A stretch of 64,000 nucleotides of DNA from Rhodomicrobium sp. (GCA_021604665.1 BQJK01000002.1:310001-374000); one strand, 5' to 3'. Numbered from the stretch's first letter, positions 1 through 8,442 are shown. Program-made: numbers and translations. Notes: generated by a model from the letters alone, not told the origin.

Positions 1-443
1 GTGGGTCGGATGGCCACCAGATTGACCGCGTTGCGGAAGAGCTGAGCATGATTGTTAAGGGCACTGAAGAGGCGACTGAGAATATTCTCAATTCAGCCGA
101 AATAATTGATACGAATGCGACTAATCTTGTCGCGTCATTAAATGACAAATCCCAGCAAGCGCTGGCTTGTGAGATCCAGGATAATATCGTCAATATCTTC
201 GAATCTTGTAACTTTCAGGATTTGACGGGGCAAAGGATTACCAGGGTTGTTAAAACCTTCTGCTTTATTGAGCACCGCATCCAGAAGATGATGGATATTT
301 GGGGCGGGCCGGAGAGCTTTCTTGGTCTAACACCTGAGGAATTAGAACACCGCCAAGGTGATGGTGCATTGCTCAATGGGCCCGCACTTGAGGGTGAAAC
401 TGATGTTGCCAGTCAGGATGATATTGACGCGCTCTTCGATTAA
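1..443 (+). CDS. CheZ-like protein phosphatase, 3' part (5' truncated)
   Basis: The frame is open from the window edge, so the gene begins upstream and the ATG at 48 is internal. The protein carries FQDLTGQRI, matching the active-site helix of CheZ, whose Asp and Gln act in dephosphorylating CheY-P. The last residues, SQDDIDALF, resemble the CheY-binding peptide found at the FliM N-terminus and in CheZ tails. Known family role: turning off chemotaxis or other CheY-like receivers in the cytoplasm. What is seen is the helical C-terminal half and the receiver-docking tail; the assignment to a particular signalling pathway is not possible because upstream genes are outside the window. Confidence 0.8.
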   Translation, partial: GSDGHQIDRVAEELSMIVKGTEEATENILNSAEIIDTNATNLVASLNDKSQQALACEIQDNIVNIFESCNFQDLTGQRITRVVKTFCFIEHRIQKMMDIWGGPESFLGLTPEELEHRQGDGALLNGPALEGETDVASQDDIDALFD

Positions 444-578
444 ACTGAAAGCCGGCGCCCTTAACTAGGCGTCAGACTTTAGAATCTTATAGGCTGAGAG
501 ATCGTTAGAAGTGAGAAGCGCATTTAGACTTCCTCTATAAGCGCAAACTCTATGCGTTCAAACACTATGCGCGCAAAC

Positions 579-893
579 CTAGTTCATGAAAATTTCAATG
601 CGCTTGCGTTTGCGGCCAACCCAATAGAGCCAGCTACCGATTAGCCCCAAAGCCAACCATGCGGGGAGCATCAGGGCAGATGAGAATACAGGGTCCCAAA
701 CCAACGGGTGCAGGCCCGTACTGATCCTATCCTCAACGAATTTATAGCTTTGCTCGTGCAACGAAAGCCAATGGCCGCCGAGCGATGTGATCGATAGCGA
801 GCCATTGTTGGCCATGGTTTTTGTGGCATCATAAACAAAGGCCATAAAGCCCATGATTAATATCCACAGCCCGATTATTCTGATAATAAACAT
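579..893 (-). CDS. Small two-helix membrane protein of unknown function
   Basis: A 104-residue protein with two hydrophobic segments, roughly residues 3-22 and 70-92, joined by a loop containing WLSLHEQS and LVWDPV, and ending in a basic tail (GRKRKRIEIF). This looks like a small inner-membrane protein with the loop in the periplasm and the basic end in the cytoplasm. I recall similar short alphaproteobacterial membrane proteins with a PLVWDP-like motif but know no function for them. It is convergent with the cheZ-like gene. No strong ribosome-binding site is visible before the ATG. The consistent hydrophobic pattern and conserved-looking loop argue that it is a real gene. Confidence 0.6.
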   Translation of the reverse strand: MFIIRIIGLWILIMGFMAFVYDATKTMANNGSLSITSLGGHWLSLHEQSYKFVEDRISTGLHPLVWDPVFSSALMLPAWLALGLIGSWLYWVGRKRKRIEIFMN

Positions 894-1378
894 TGTCGCT
901 AATCTATCATATATCTCATGAATTTATAAAAGTATCACTGAGTCGCATTCGGCTGTCCATCAGGGTGCTTCATTACCCCCTCATAATTTCACTCTCATTC
1001 ATACAGTGGTCTGTTTATGGCCTTTAAAGCCACCGGGTTCACGCGCTCGGTCGTGAAGTGACCAGGTATTTTAGGTCTATCCTATGGTTAAAACAGTAAG
1101 CTAGTTTGCAACTAAGGGAAGCACTTGCGCGCGATTGACTAAGGGCTTGTTGAAAAATCACATCTTAGCGGGGTTATTTCACGGCCTAGATGGTGTTTTT
1201 TTAAATCATATCCTTGCGTCTTGGCGCGACTTCAGTATAGTCCCCATCTTGATCTGACATAGGGGCCAGATGGTCGCAACGCGCCCCTTAAAGCCTCTGC
1301 TATAAATCGCAGTTTCACTGTAAGATCAAACGGTCTATACGCTCCCTGCCGGGCTAAGCCTGCTGGTTGTATTTATGA
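894..1378. other. Gene-free stretch, no feature recognised
   Basis: No ORF with coding character and no tRNA-like fold is seen here. The sequence has scattered short palindromes but nothing assignable. It leads into the repeat-rich tRNA-Ser locus. Confidence 0.5.
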
Positions 1379-1446
1379 CCGGTTGCTTAGTTGGTAAGCT
1401 GGAGGCCAGAATGCCGGTTGCTTAGTGGGCAACCTGAAGGCCAGGG
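1379..1446. repeat. Two copies of a palindromic repeat (family also at 26 kb)
   Basis: Two adjacent units begin CCGGTTGCTTAGT and end GAGGCCAG or GAAGGCCAG. The second contains GGTTGCTTAGTGGGCAACC (1416-1434), an imperfect palindrome able to form a hairpin. Its reverse complement is nearly the same as the GGTTGCCCACTAGCAACC core repeated four times at 26025-26163, so this is a dispersed family present in both orientations. Confidence 0.75.
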
Positions 1447-1462
1447 TAGAGAGTTTTAAGCG

Positions 1463-1771
1463 GCCGAGTGAGCTCTTTCCGAAGTCGGTGGCGCACACTT
1501 TTTTTATAGGCGAACGCTTATCTTCGCCAACTCGGTGAAAGTCCGAGTATGAACTGATTAGGAGAGGTGGCCGAGTGGGCTCTTTCCGAAGTCAGTGGCG
1601 CACACTTTTTTTGTAGGCGAACGCATATCTTCGCCAACTCGGTGAAAGTCCGAGTATGAACTGATAGGAGAGGTGGCCGAGTGGGCTCTTTCCGAAGTCA
1701 GTGGCGCACACTTTTTTGTAGGCGAACGCTTATCTTCGCCAACTCGGTGAAAGTCCGAGTATGAACTGATA
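1463..1771 (+). repeat. Three tandem ~105-bp repeats derived from the tRNA-Ser 5' region
   Basis: Units run 1463-1560 (lacking its first bases), 1561-1666 and 1667-1771 and are nearly identical. The second and third start with GGAGAGGTGGCCGAGTGG, the first 18 bases of the intact tRNA-Ser that follows at 1772, and all contain GGCGCAC and TAGGCG as in the tRNA. The rest differs from the tRNA and can form two hairpins, GGCGAA/TTCGCC and ACTCGG/CCGAGT. No unit keeps a serine anticodon arm or a T-arm, so they are not working tRNAs. They look like repeatedly duplicated tRNA-Ser remnants. Confidence 0.85.
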
Positions 1772-1861
1772 GGAGAGGTGGCCGAGTGGTCGAAGGCGCA
1801 CGCCTGGAAAGTGTGTAGGCGGGTAACCGTCTCGAGGGTTCGAATCCCTCTCTCTCCGCCA
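1772..1861 (+). tRNA. tRNA-Ser (GGA anticodon)
   Basis: A complete cloverleaf of 90 nt including encoded CCA: acceptor GGAGAGG paired to TCTCTCC with one G-T pair at position 7, a D-arm with GCCGAGTGGTCGAAGGC, an anticodon loop CTGGAAA giving GGA (1806-1808), a long class II variable arm typical of serine tRNAs, and a T-arm GAGGGTTCGAATCCCTC. It reads UCC and UCU codons. Its 3' end (from 1854) is the left border of a direct repeat that recurs beyond the next two genes. Confidence 0.97.
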
Positions 1862-1952
1862 GTTTCCCGCTCAAATTCTGATTTCGGAATTTGTGGCCCG
1901 AACCCTCTCATTTTTATTTTTTGCGCCTTTCGCGCAAGGTGGTTCGAATCCC
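1854..1952 (+). repeat. Left border repeat of a putative tRNA-Ser insertion
   Basis: Starts with CTCCGCCAGTTT at the tRNA 3' end and continues to ACCCTCTCATTTTTATTTT, a GCGCCTTTCGCGC hairpin and GGTTCGAATCCC, itself a tRNA T-arm remnant. The same three blocks recur in the same order at 2973-3114 on the other side of two A+T-rich genes. This is the arrangement expected of attL/attR, though no integrase is seen. Confidence 0.6.
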
Positions 1953-1965
1953 ATGTGGGTGAGTT

Positions 1966-2136
1966 ATGAAATACAATGACAAAACACAGCAACTATTTGA
2001 CCGTGTCGGGAGCGACATTAAAGAAATGTATGCGTCGAAGGGCGAAGACATTTCCGATCAAGAAGCGATAGAGGCAACACGCAATTGGCTGGGCTTTTGC
2101 GAAAAGCTGATGGAAATAGAAAAACTTAAAACATAA
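1966..2136 (+). CDS. Small 56-residue protein beside tRNA-Ser, unknown
   Basis: ATG at 1966 to TAA at 2134-2136. The 56 residues start [20 protein letters not shown] and are highly charged, with predicted helices, no membrane segment and no signal peptide. It ends 10 bp before the protease gene and points the same way, so the two are probably co-transcribed. Both have a more A+T-rich base and codon use than neighbours such as rsmB. A stop in frame lies shortly upstream and the ATG follows GTGAG. I do not recognise the family; it could be a small partner, inhibitor or regulator of the adjacent protease, which is inference from position only. Confidence 0.55.
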   Translation: MKYNDKTQQLFDRVGSDIKEMYASKGEDISDQEAIEATRNWLGFCEKLMEIEKLKT

Positions 2137-2146
2137 GTGATCTAGT

Positions 2147-2902
2147 ATGTTTCTACAAAGTTGGGTTATGCCCGTAGTTCTTTATAAAATCGAAAATGGG
2201 GGAGCAACCATTACAGAAGTAGCTGGCACGGCATTTTTTATAAATAAAACTGGGAACTTCCTCACAGCAAAGCATGTGATTAAATATGCAGAACATAAAA
2301 GCTCAGAAAAAGATTATAAAATAGGTTTGGTTGTAAAGGGTGAGGATGGAACAAATAAGCAAAGTTTTATAGCTGAGATATTACAAACTGAACACGCTCC
2401 TGAGCCATACGATATATCCATAGGTTTTATAAATTATAATTTAAGCCAGCTTCCCCTTAAGTTCAAAGACAAAGAGGTGCATGTTTGGCAACGTATTGCT
2501 GCCTATGGATATCCTCTAAATGCACATAGTTATGATGAACTATCTAAGTTGCGAATTAACATGCGAGCGCTAAAAGGAATTGTGCAAAGAGTTTTGGATA
2601 AGAATGATGTTTCATTCAGTCCAGCTCCAAGTTACGAGACTAGTTTTTTGATTGGTGAGGGCATGAGTGGAGCACCATTATTTATACATGAAGGTGAATT
2701 TGATAATGTTATAGGTGTTTGTGTTGGTTGTTCTAGAAGTGAGAAAACTGACGAAGTGGTTGAAGTGGAGAGAGATGGAAAGACGTATAGAGAAAGTAAA
2801 ATGCAAATAACGGAGTTTGGTATTGCTAATGATTTAATTTCTTTACACGATTGGAAACCCTCCCTTTTAAATGGATTGAGCTTAGTTCAGGCTGCTACTT
2901 AA
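2147..2902 (+). CDS. Trypsin-like serine protease (S1 family fold)
   Basis: A 251-residue protein with the three parts of a chymotrypsin-fold active site: GTAFFIN then FLTAKHVI (His43), EPYDISIGF (Asp89) and GEGMSGAPLF (Ser174, the GxSGxP oxyanion loop). No signal peptide is evident, so it probably acts in the cytoplasm, unlike the periplasmic DegP/HtrA proteases, and no PDZ domain follows. Stand-alone trypsin-like proteins of this size are common in genomic islands and in some defence loci, but no known partner is seen except the 56-residue ORF just upstream. The gene is markedly A+T-rich compared with flanking chromosome, suggesting transfer. The substrate is unknown. Confidence 0.8.
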   Translation: MFLQSWVMPVVLYKIENGGATITEVAGTAFFINKTGNFLTAKHVIKYAEHKSSEKDYKIGLVVKGEDGTNKQSFIAEILQTEHAPEPYDISIGFINYNLSQLPLKFKDKEVHVWQRIAAYGYPLNAHSYDELSKLRINMRALKGIVQRVLDKNDVSFSPAPSYETSFLIGEGMSGAPLFIHEGEFDNVIGVCVGCSRSEKTDEVVEVERDGKTYRESKMQITEFGIANDLISLHDWKPSLLNGLSLVQAAT

Positions 2903-2972
2903 CAGTAATTTTATTGGCATTTTTAAAATAAGCAATCTTGTGTTCGGACAGGTTCGCAAACCGTCCACAACG

Positions 2973-3114
2973 CTCCGCCAGTTTTTTTAGACCGGAAAAA
3001 TTCAGACTGCCACCAATTACCAGCAACCATCCTCACCCTCTCATTTTTGTTTGCGCGCCTGTCGCGCCTCTTTATTTTTGCGCGCCTTCCGCGCGCGGGG
3101 GTGGTTCTTATCCC
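2973..3114 (+). repeat. Right border repeat of the putative tRNA-Ser insertion
   Basis: CTCCGCCAGTTT at 2973-2984 repeats the tRNA 3' end. It is preceded by GGTTCGCAAACC (2951-2962), like a decayed T-arm, and followed by ACCCTCTCATTTTTGTTT, GCGC-rich hairpins and GTGGTTCTTATCCC, matching the left border block by block. From 3115 to 3401 I see no further gene, only a lone DnaA-box-like TTATCCACG at 3254. Confidence 0.55.
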
Positions 3115-3401
3115 TCGCTAGAGGCCTGTTTCCTTTCTTCCTGTTCAATTTACTGCATGTGGCTGCACACTTGGCATTTGCTTGCCCGCACTTGACGGTA
3201 CATGCCCTAAACCTCGCCTGCTAAGCTGTGCGGGCTGCTTTATCATGTGGGACTTATCCACGCTTTAGGGTTTTGTGCTCAAAATTTTGCCGCTTTCCAA
3301 CTCTCATTTCTTTCTTTCGCCTATTCACCCTTGATCTTTGGCTTAAAACTCGACATATCCGGGTGACAGGTTTTATCGATTAGCATGTTAAAGTGAGAAT
3401 T

Positions 3402-3659
3402 ATGGATTTTGAGGGCAGCTCCAGAGAGCATTTAAGAAGTTTTATTGAACGTATTGAACGGCTGGATGAAGAGAAAAAAGCCATCGCCGATGATATACGA
3501 GAAGTGTTTGCAGAAGCGAAAACCATGGGGTTTGATCTCAAGGCTTTGCGTACAATTATCAGAATGCGCAAACAAGAACCTCACAAGCGTGAAGAAGAAG
3601 AAGCTATTCTGACAACATATCTGGCCGCCCTTGGTATGCTGCCAGAAGAAGAAGCTTAG
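3402..3659 (+). CDS. gapR: GapR-family nucleoid-associated protein (DUF2312)
   Basis: An 85-residue, highly charged helical protein with the family core [30 protein letters not shown] and [16 protein letters not shown]. Characterised Caulobacter GapR binds overtwisted, A+T-rich DNA as a tetramer and helps topoisomerases during replication and transcription. The family is a marker of Alphaproteobacteria. ATG 3402 is preferred, with weak purine-rich AAGTGAGA before it; a GTG nine bases earlier would add three residues. It is followed eight bases later by the proposed rsmB start, which suggests co-transcription. Confidence 0.9.
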   Translation: MDFEGSSREHLRSFIERIERLDEEKKAIADDIREVFAEAKTMGFDLKALRTIIRMRKQEPHKREEEEAILTTYLAALGMLPEEEA

Positions 3660-3666
3660 GCGCAAT

Positions 3667-5079
3667 TTGAGCCGTCCCCCTTATAAAAAACGAGCCCCTT
3701 CTAACAAACGAGGTGCTAAGCCCCGCCCCGGATTAGCCGCACGGCGGCTGGCAGCGCAGTGGCTTGGTCTGATTATGCAGCGGCGACGGCCGATGGATGA
3801 AATCTTAGCCCATGCCGCGAAGGACAAATTCTACCTTGCGCTCGAGCCTCGTGATCGGGCCTTTGCCCGGCTTATGCTGATGACAGCGCTTCGCCATCAC
3901 GGTGACCTTACGCAGCTTCTTAGCAACTATTTACAAAAGCCGCCTGCTGGTAAAACTGGTGTCAGAGAAATTTTGATGATTGGTGCAGCGCAGCTTTTAT
4001 ACATGGATGTGCCGCCCCATGCGGCACTTGACCTGGCTGTGGCTGATGCTAAATCGTCCGATAAATCGCAGCATCTTGCCAAGCTTGTTAACGCTGTACT
4101 TCGCCGCATTAGCCGCGAAGGGGCTGACCTCATTGCCAAAGACAAAACAGAGCGCAACATACCTGCCTTCTTAAGCAAGCGCTGGAAAGATCATTACGGT
4201 GAGGAAAAAACAGCTGCGATGATAAGCGCCATGCTTACCGAGCCGGCTCTTGATCTGATTGTCCCTGAAGATAAAGATGACTGGGCTAAGAGACTTGATG
4301 GCACGCCGCTATTTCATAACGCGATCAGACTGACGCAGAAGGGTGCGATTAGCGAGCTTGAGGGGTATGAAGAGGGGGCCTGGTGGGTGCAGGACTTTGC
4401 GGCCCAATTGCCGACAGCGCTGATGGGTGATGTTGCCGGGTTGAAAGTCGCTGATCTCTGTGCAGCCCCTGGCGGCAAAACAGCTGCACTTGCAAAAGCT
4501 GGGGCCATGGTCACGGCAGTTGATATCTCATCTGACCGGCTACAGCGTTTGCGAGAAAATCTAACGCGGCTTAAAATTACAGATGCTGTTGAGGTGGTTG
4601 CTAAAGATGTGCTGAGCCTTAACACGCCGCCACTTGCAAATTCTGAAACCCAAAACTCCGAAGATAGGTTCAGCGCCGCTTTTGATGCTGTGCTGCTGGA
4701 TGCACCCTGCTCTGCCACAGGCACCATCAGGCGGCACCCGGATATTCTTATCACCAAAACAGAACCGATGATTAAAGAGCTGGCCTCTTTACAGAAGGCG
4801 ATGCTGAAAAAGGCGATAGATTTAGTGAAGCCGGGTGGTTTTCTCATCTATTGTACCTGCTCGCTTGAGATAGAAGAAGGCGAACAGCAGATTGAAGAAT
4901 TTCTCTCTCAGCAAGAAAATATACAGCGTGAGCCGTTCACAAAAAATGAGGTTTTTGGACAGGAGCATTGGCTAACGCCTTTAGGTGATGTGAGGCTAAC
5001 CCCCGAATTTGCGGCGGCGCCTGAGGGGCAGGCTATTGGTATGGATGGCTTTTTTATTAGCCGTTTGCGCCTCACTTAA
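3667..5079 (+). CDS. rsmB: 16S rRNA (cytosine-967-C5)-methyltransferase RsmB
   Basis: A NusB-like RNA-binding region occupies roughly residues 20-150, and the Rossmann methyltransferase domain follows. SAM-binding loop ADLCAAPGGKTAAL lies near residue 261. The m5C motifs are DAPCSATGT (Cys348, needed for product release) and YCTCSLE (Cys398, the attacking thiol by family analogy). The product methylates C967 of 16S rRNA in the cytoplasm. The start is uncertain: TTG 3667 gives a normal-looking N-terminus beginning SRPPYKK, with AGG just upstream; TTG 3631, inside gapR, is also in frame. The order rsmB, heparinase-like gene, purH is one I recall from other Alphaproteobacteria. Confidence 0.9.
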   Translation: MSRPPYKKRAPSNKRGAKPRPGLAARRLAAQWLGLIMQRRRPMDEILAHAAKDKFYLALEPRDRAFARLMLMTALRHHGDLTQLLSNYLQKPPAGKTGVREILMIGAAQLLYMDVPPHAALDLAVADAKSSDKSQHLAKLVNAVLRRISREGADLIAKDKTERNIPAFLSKRWKDHYGEEKTAAMISAMLTEPALDLIVPEDKDDWAKRLDGTPLFHNAIRLTQKGAISELEGYEEGAWWVQDFAAQLPTALMGDVAGLKVADLCAAPGGKTAALAKAGAMVTAVDISSDRLQRLRENLTRLKITDAVEVVAKDVLSLNTPPLANSETQNSEDRFSAAFDAVLLDAPCSATGTIRRHPDILITKTEPMIKELASLQKAMLKKAIDLVKPGGFLIYCTCSLEIEEGEQQIEEFLSQQENIQREPFTKNEVFGQEHWLTPLGDVRLTPEFAAAPEGQAIGMDGFFISRLRLT

Positions 5080-5277
5080 ACTGGCTGATGGTCATTGCTT
5101 TGGTAAATCTACATGCTATTATTTCAAGCCCCTTAGCAATGGCGGTCTAGCTGGATTTTATCTTCATCCAGCCTGCTTCGGGCGGATATTTGCGGTTTTA
5201 AGTTTTGTTGTTTTTGCGTTCTCTTTTCGCAGCTTTGCTGTTGTTAGAGATTTAGTGCGGGGTACCCAAGGGGCAAG

Positions 5278-8200
5278 ATGTTTACTAAGTCTCCCTCTTC
5301 ACTTTCATCATTGTCAAAAGCTAAGCGAGAGCTGGCGCTTGGACTTAAGCGCTCGCCTTTGTTTAGCTGGCGCTATGAAACCCATGAGGTGAACCAGCTA
5401 TTGCTGGTGCCGCGAGACTTGCGCACAGCTGACCCCAGCCTTTCTATTGAACTTGATATGGGTCAATTTGGCCTTGCTGGTGCAACCGTGATGCTAGAGG
5501 GGCGCTCGCCATTTCACGTCACCCCGCCGAATGAAAGCTGGGAGCGGGAATTGCATGGCTTTGGCTGGCTGCGGAACCTTAGAGCCGCGCGGTCTGAGAG
5601 GGCCTTTGGCCAGGCGCTTGACCTGCTTGATGATTGGCTGAACTCTTTTAAATCGCAAAAAGGTATCGCTTATCAGCCAGAGGTTGCTGCGCGGCGTTTA
5701 ATAAGCTGGTTTTCTTATTCCAATTTTCTGCTGCATGAAGCTGATGAAGCGCGTTATCTGCAGTTTATGCAGGCGATTGAAGAGCATATGCGCTATTTAG
5801 CGATGGCTGGGGGCCATGCTGCAGATGGTATGCCGCGCTTATTATCTCTGATCTCACTGGTTTATGCTGGGCTTTGCGTTGCTGATCAGGATCAGTTTGC
5901 GGAAACTCAGGTGCGGCTGATGTGCGCTGAGCTTGACCGGCAGATCCTGCCGGATGGCGGGCATATCAGCCGAGATAACTCTGTACTTGCCAGCATCCTT
6001 TTGGACCTTTTGCCCCTCAAGCAATGTTTTGTCACTTTGAACCATGCGCCGCCCGCCCCGCTTGTGGCAGCGATTAATCGCATGCTACCGATGATCCATT
6101 ACATGCGGCTTGGGGATGGCATGATGAGCCGGTTTAATGGCGCTGGCACAACTTTGCCAGATACGCTCAGCACGGCGATGGCTTATGATGATGCCTCGAA
6201 TAAAGCGCTGCGTGAGGCGCGCCATTCAAAATATTATCGATTGCAGCGCGGCAATGTTGTTGTACTGATGGATGGCGGCAGCCCGCCAGCGCTTGGGTTA
6301 AGCCAAAAGGCCCATGCGGGGTGTCTTTCATTTGAGATGTCGTCTGGCACCTGCCCGGTGATTGTCAATTGCGGTGCTGCGCCGCCTGCCTATCAGAGCC
6401 TTGCCTCTAATGCGCGGGCAACAGTTTCACACTCTACATTGACAGTGAATAACCGCTCTTCAGCTAATTTTATTCATGATAAAAAACCAAAGAACAGCAA
6501 AAACCCAAGCCTTCTGGATGGGCCGCCATTCGTCGATGTGCATTATGATCATGATGCGAACAGCTTTCAGATTGTGGGCTCGCATGATGGCTATCTGGAG
6601 CGGTTTGGACTGGTGCATCACCGGCTCATCGCCCTTTCCAAAGATGGTTACACACTGACCGGTGAAGACTGGATTGAGGTGCCGCCGCAAAGCAAGCAGG
6701 TGGAAGCCGGGCTTGGTTGGCCGTTCGCTGTGCATTTTCATATCCACCCGGATGTTATGACCACACGGGCTAGCGATGGCAAATCTTTGACACTCACCTT
6801 GCCTGATAGCCAGGAGTGGAAATTCTATGCTGGCGGTGGGCTGATTTATCTTGAAGAAAGCACCTTTTATGCTGATTTTGCCGGGCCGTGTCAGGCAGTG
6901 CAGGCGGTTATTCGCGGCACCTGCCTTGGTCCGACAAGTATTCCATGGAAGTTTACAAAAGTACTGACGGAGACATCGCAACCGCCGCGCAAGCTGCCAT
7001 CATGGCTTGTTGAAACACGGTTGGATGATGAAGACACTGTTGACGCTGCTGCAGAGCCTATGGATGAAATTACGGCTGAGACAGAAGCTGAGATAGTGAT
7101 TGATGATGCGGAATGGGAAGAGGTAACATCAGAGATTGTTGCTCCTGCCGCGCCTGAAGACCGGGCGGATGTAAATCCAGAAGCTGAGAAAAGAAAAGCT
7201 AGCCCACGACGCGAAGCGTCTAAAAAGACGGAACGGCCGCCGCTACCGCCAAAAGCTGAGGCCAAATCAGATGCTAAATCTGATGCTAAGACTGTGAATA
7301 AGTCTGATGCTAAGGTCGGGGCGGCCAAGACTGATACTAAGTCTGCCTTTAAGTCAAAAGCCAAATCCAAAGTTAAGTCTGAGAAAGCATCCGCCTCGAT
7401 GCCGCCACCACTACCGCCGAGTAAGATGGGAGATGTAAAAGATGACGCCCCAAGCCTCAACAGCGCTGCTGAGTTGCCAAAGGGTAAAGCGAAACCGCTT
7501 GAACCGGCAGACATAAAAGACAGCTCTACAGTTAGCGCAAAAACTGACATAAATTCTGATATTAAAGCTGGCGCCAAAAGCGATGCAGAAGCTGCTAATC
7601 GCAGTAAGAAAACAGAAATTGAACCACCGCTAAAACGCCCGAAAGCCATGCCGATTGAAGAGGCAACAAAAATCCTGAAACCACGCGCCCGAAATCTGGA
7701 AGAGGATAATGCTGAAGCCCCGCGCGCTAAAGATAACAAGCCAGCACACCCCCAGGCTAAAGCCAGGGACGAGAAGAAACCTAAAAATAAGGCACTTATA
7801 AATAAGACGCCAATAAATAAGACGCATATTAATGAGAATGGCGCGAAACTGGATAGGAAAGCCGAAGCGGAGCAGAAAGATAAATCTGCTAGTAGTAAAG
7901 CTGAGCTGTCTGCCGCTAAAACAGAGCAGGAAGAGGCTAAATTGCATAGCCGCCGAGAGCAGGCAAGCGCCGCGGCACTTAGCCTGAAGGCCAAGCGGAT
8001 TTCGCTAATGGAGAAGCTTGAAAAAGCGGCGCGCGAAACTGCTGAGATTACCCGGCAATCAGCTGAAAATATTTCTGAAAAAACAACTGGTGAGCGCCCT
8101 GCTGGCGTGAAAACTTCAGATAAGAAGATTACCCATGACGAGACAGGTAATGGCGAGACTGGTATTGAGGTGACTGTTATTGAGGAGACTGGCAATCGAC

Positions 8201-8442
8201 AGACTGACCTAAAAAAAGCTAGCCCGGAAAAACAAAACAAGGCGGAGACAGAAAAACCAAAACAGACAGAGCAGAAAGGTGAAGCTGAAAAACCCGCCGG
8301 TGATGCAGCCCCTATTGATAAAAGCAAAAAGGCGAATGGCACGCCGCCGCCTCTAACTGCCAACAGAACGCCGCCACCGCCGCCGCCAGCTAAGCCGCCT
8401 GCGCCGCCTAAACCACCTGCGAAAAAGCCCGATAAGGACTAA
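5278..8442 (+). CDS. Heparinase II/III-like protein with a ~450-residue low-complexity tail
   Basis: Residues 1 to about 575 match heparinase II/III-like proteins: an alpha-helical toroid region (LHGFGWLRNLRA, QPEVAARRLISWF, DGGHISRDNS) followed by a beta-rich part (SKYYRLQRG, HAGCLSFEMSSG, STLTVNN). This is the length of the usual alphaproteobacterial homologue, whose substrate, probably a surface or cell-wall polysaccharide, is not established. From about residue 580 the protein continues for some 470 residues rich in Lys, Ala, Glu and Asp, with short SDAK and NKTPI repeats, proline patches (RPPLPPKAE, SMPPPLPPS) and a final PPPPPPAKPPAPPKPP. No signal peptide is obvious. AAGGGGC lies just before the ATG. 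The tail keeps frame throughout, so it appears genuinely translated. Confidence 0.8.
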   Translation: MFTKSPSSLSSLSKAKRELALGLKRSPLFSWRYETHEVNQLLLVPRDLRTADPSLSIELDMGQFGLAGATVMLEGRSPFHVTPPNESWERELHGFGWLRNLRAARSERAFGQALDLLDDWLNSFKSQKGIAYQPEVAARRLISWFSYSNFLLHEADEARYLQFMQAIEEHMRYLAMAGGHAADGMPRLLSLISLVYAGLCVADQDQFAETQVRLMCAELDRQILPDGGHISRDNSVLASILLDLLPLKQCFVTLNHAPPAPLVAAINRMLPMIHYMRLGDGMMSRFNGAGTTLPDTLSTAMAYDDASNKALREARHSKYYRLQRGNVVVLMDGGSPPALGLSQKAHAGCLSFEMSSGTCPVIVNCGAAPPAYQSLASNARATVSHSTLTVNNRSSANFIHDKKPKNSKNPSLLDGPPFVDVHYDHDANSFQIVGSHDGYLERFGLVHHRLIALSKDGYTLTGEDWIEVPPQSKQVEAGLGWPFAVHFHIHPDVMTTRASDGKSLTLTLPDSQEWKFYAGGGLIYLEESTFYADFAGPCQAVQAVIRGTCLGPTSIPWKFTKVLTETSQPPRKLPSWLVETRLDDEDTVDAAAEPMDEITAETEAEIVIDDAEWEEVTSEIVAPAAPEDRADVNPEAEKRKASPRREASKKTERPPLPPKAEAKSDAKSDAKTVNKSDAKVGAAKTDTKSAFKSKAKSKVKSEKASASMPPPLPPSKMGDVKDDAPSLNSAAELPKGKAKPLEPADIKDSSTVSAKTDINSDIKAGAKSDAEAANRSKKTEIEPPLKRPKAMPIEEATKILKPRARNLEEDNAEAPRAKDNKPAHPQAKARDEKKPKNKALINKTPINKTHINENGAKLDRKAEAEQKDKSASSKAELSAAKTEQEEAKLHSRREQASAAALSLKAKRISLMEKLEKAARETAEITRQSAENISEKTTGERPAGVKTSDKKITHDETGNGETGIEVTVIEETGNRQTDLKKASPEKQNKAETEKPKQTEQKGEAEKPAGDAAPIDKSKKANGTPPPLTANRTPPPPPPAKPPAPPKPPAKKPDKD

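Noticed and set aside
1558-1992. 144-codon minus-strand frame over the tRNA-Ser locus
   Set aside because: It runs antisense through the tRNA and its tandem repeats; the repeated peptide reflects the DNA repeat.
2938-3195. 85-codon plus-strand frame over the right border repeat
   Set aside because: Pro/Cys/Ser-rich translation of repeat and GC-rich hairpins without any family signal.
3254-3262. TTATCCACG as a DnaA box marking an origin near gapR
   Set aside because: It is a single imperfect match with no cluster, no A+T-rich unwinding stretch and no replication genes beside it.
4314-4847. 177-codon minus-strand frame inside rsmB
   Set aside because: It lies opposite the conserved methyltransferase motifs and has no motif of its own.
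6891-8363. 490-codon minus-strand frame opposite the heparinase tail
   Set aside because: Its Ser/Ala/Leu-rich translation is the reverse reading of the Lys/Ala/Glu repeats; it has no family motif and overlaps a clear plus-strand gene.
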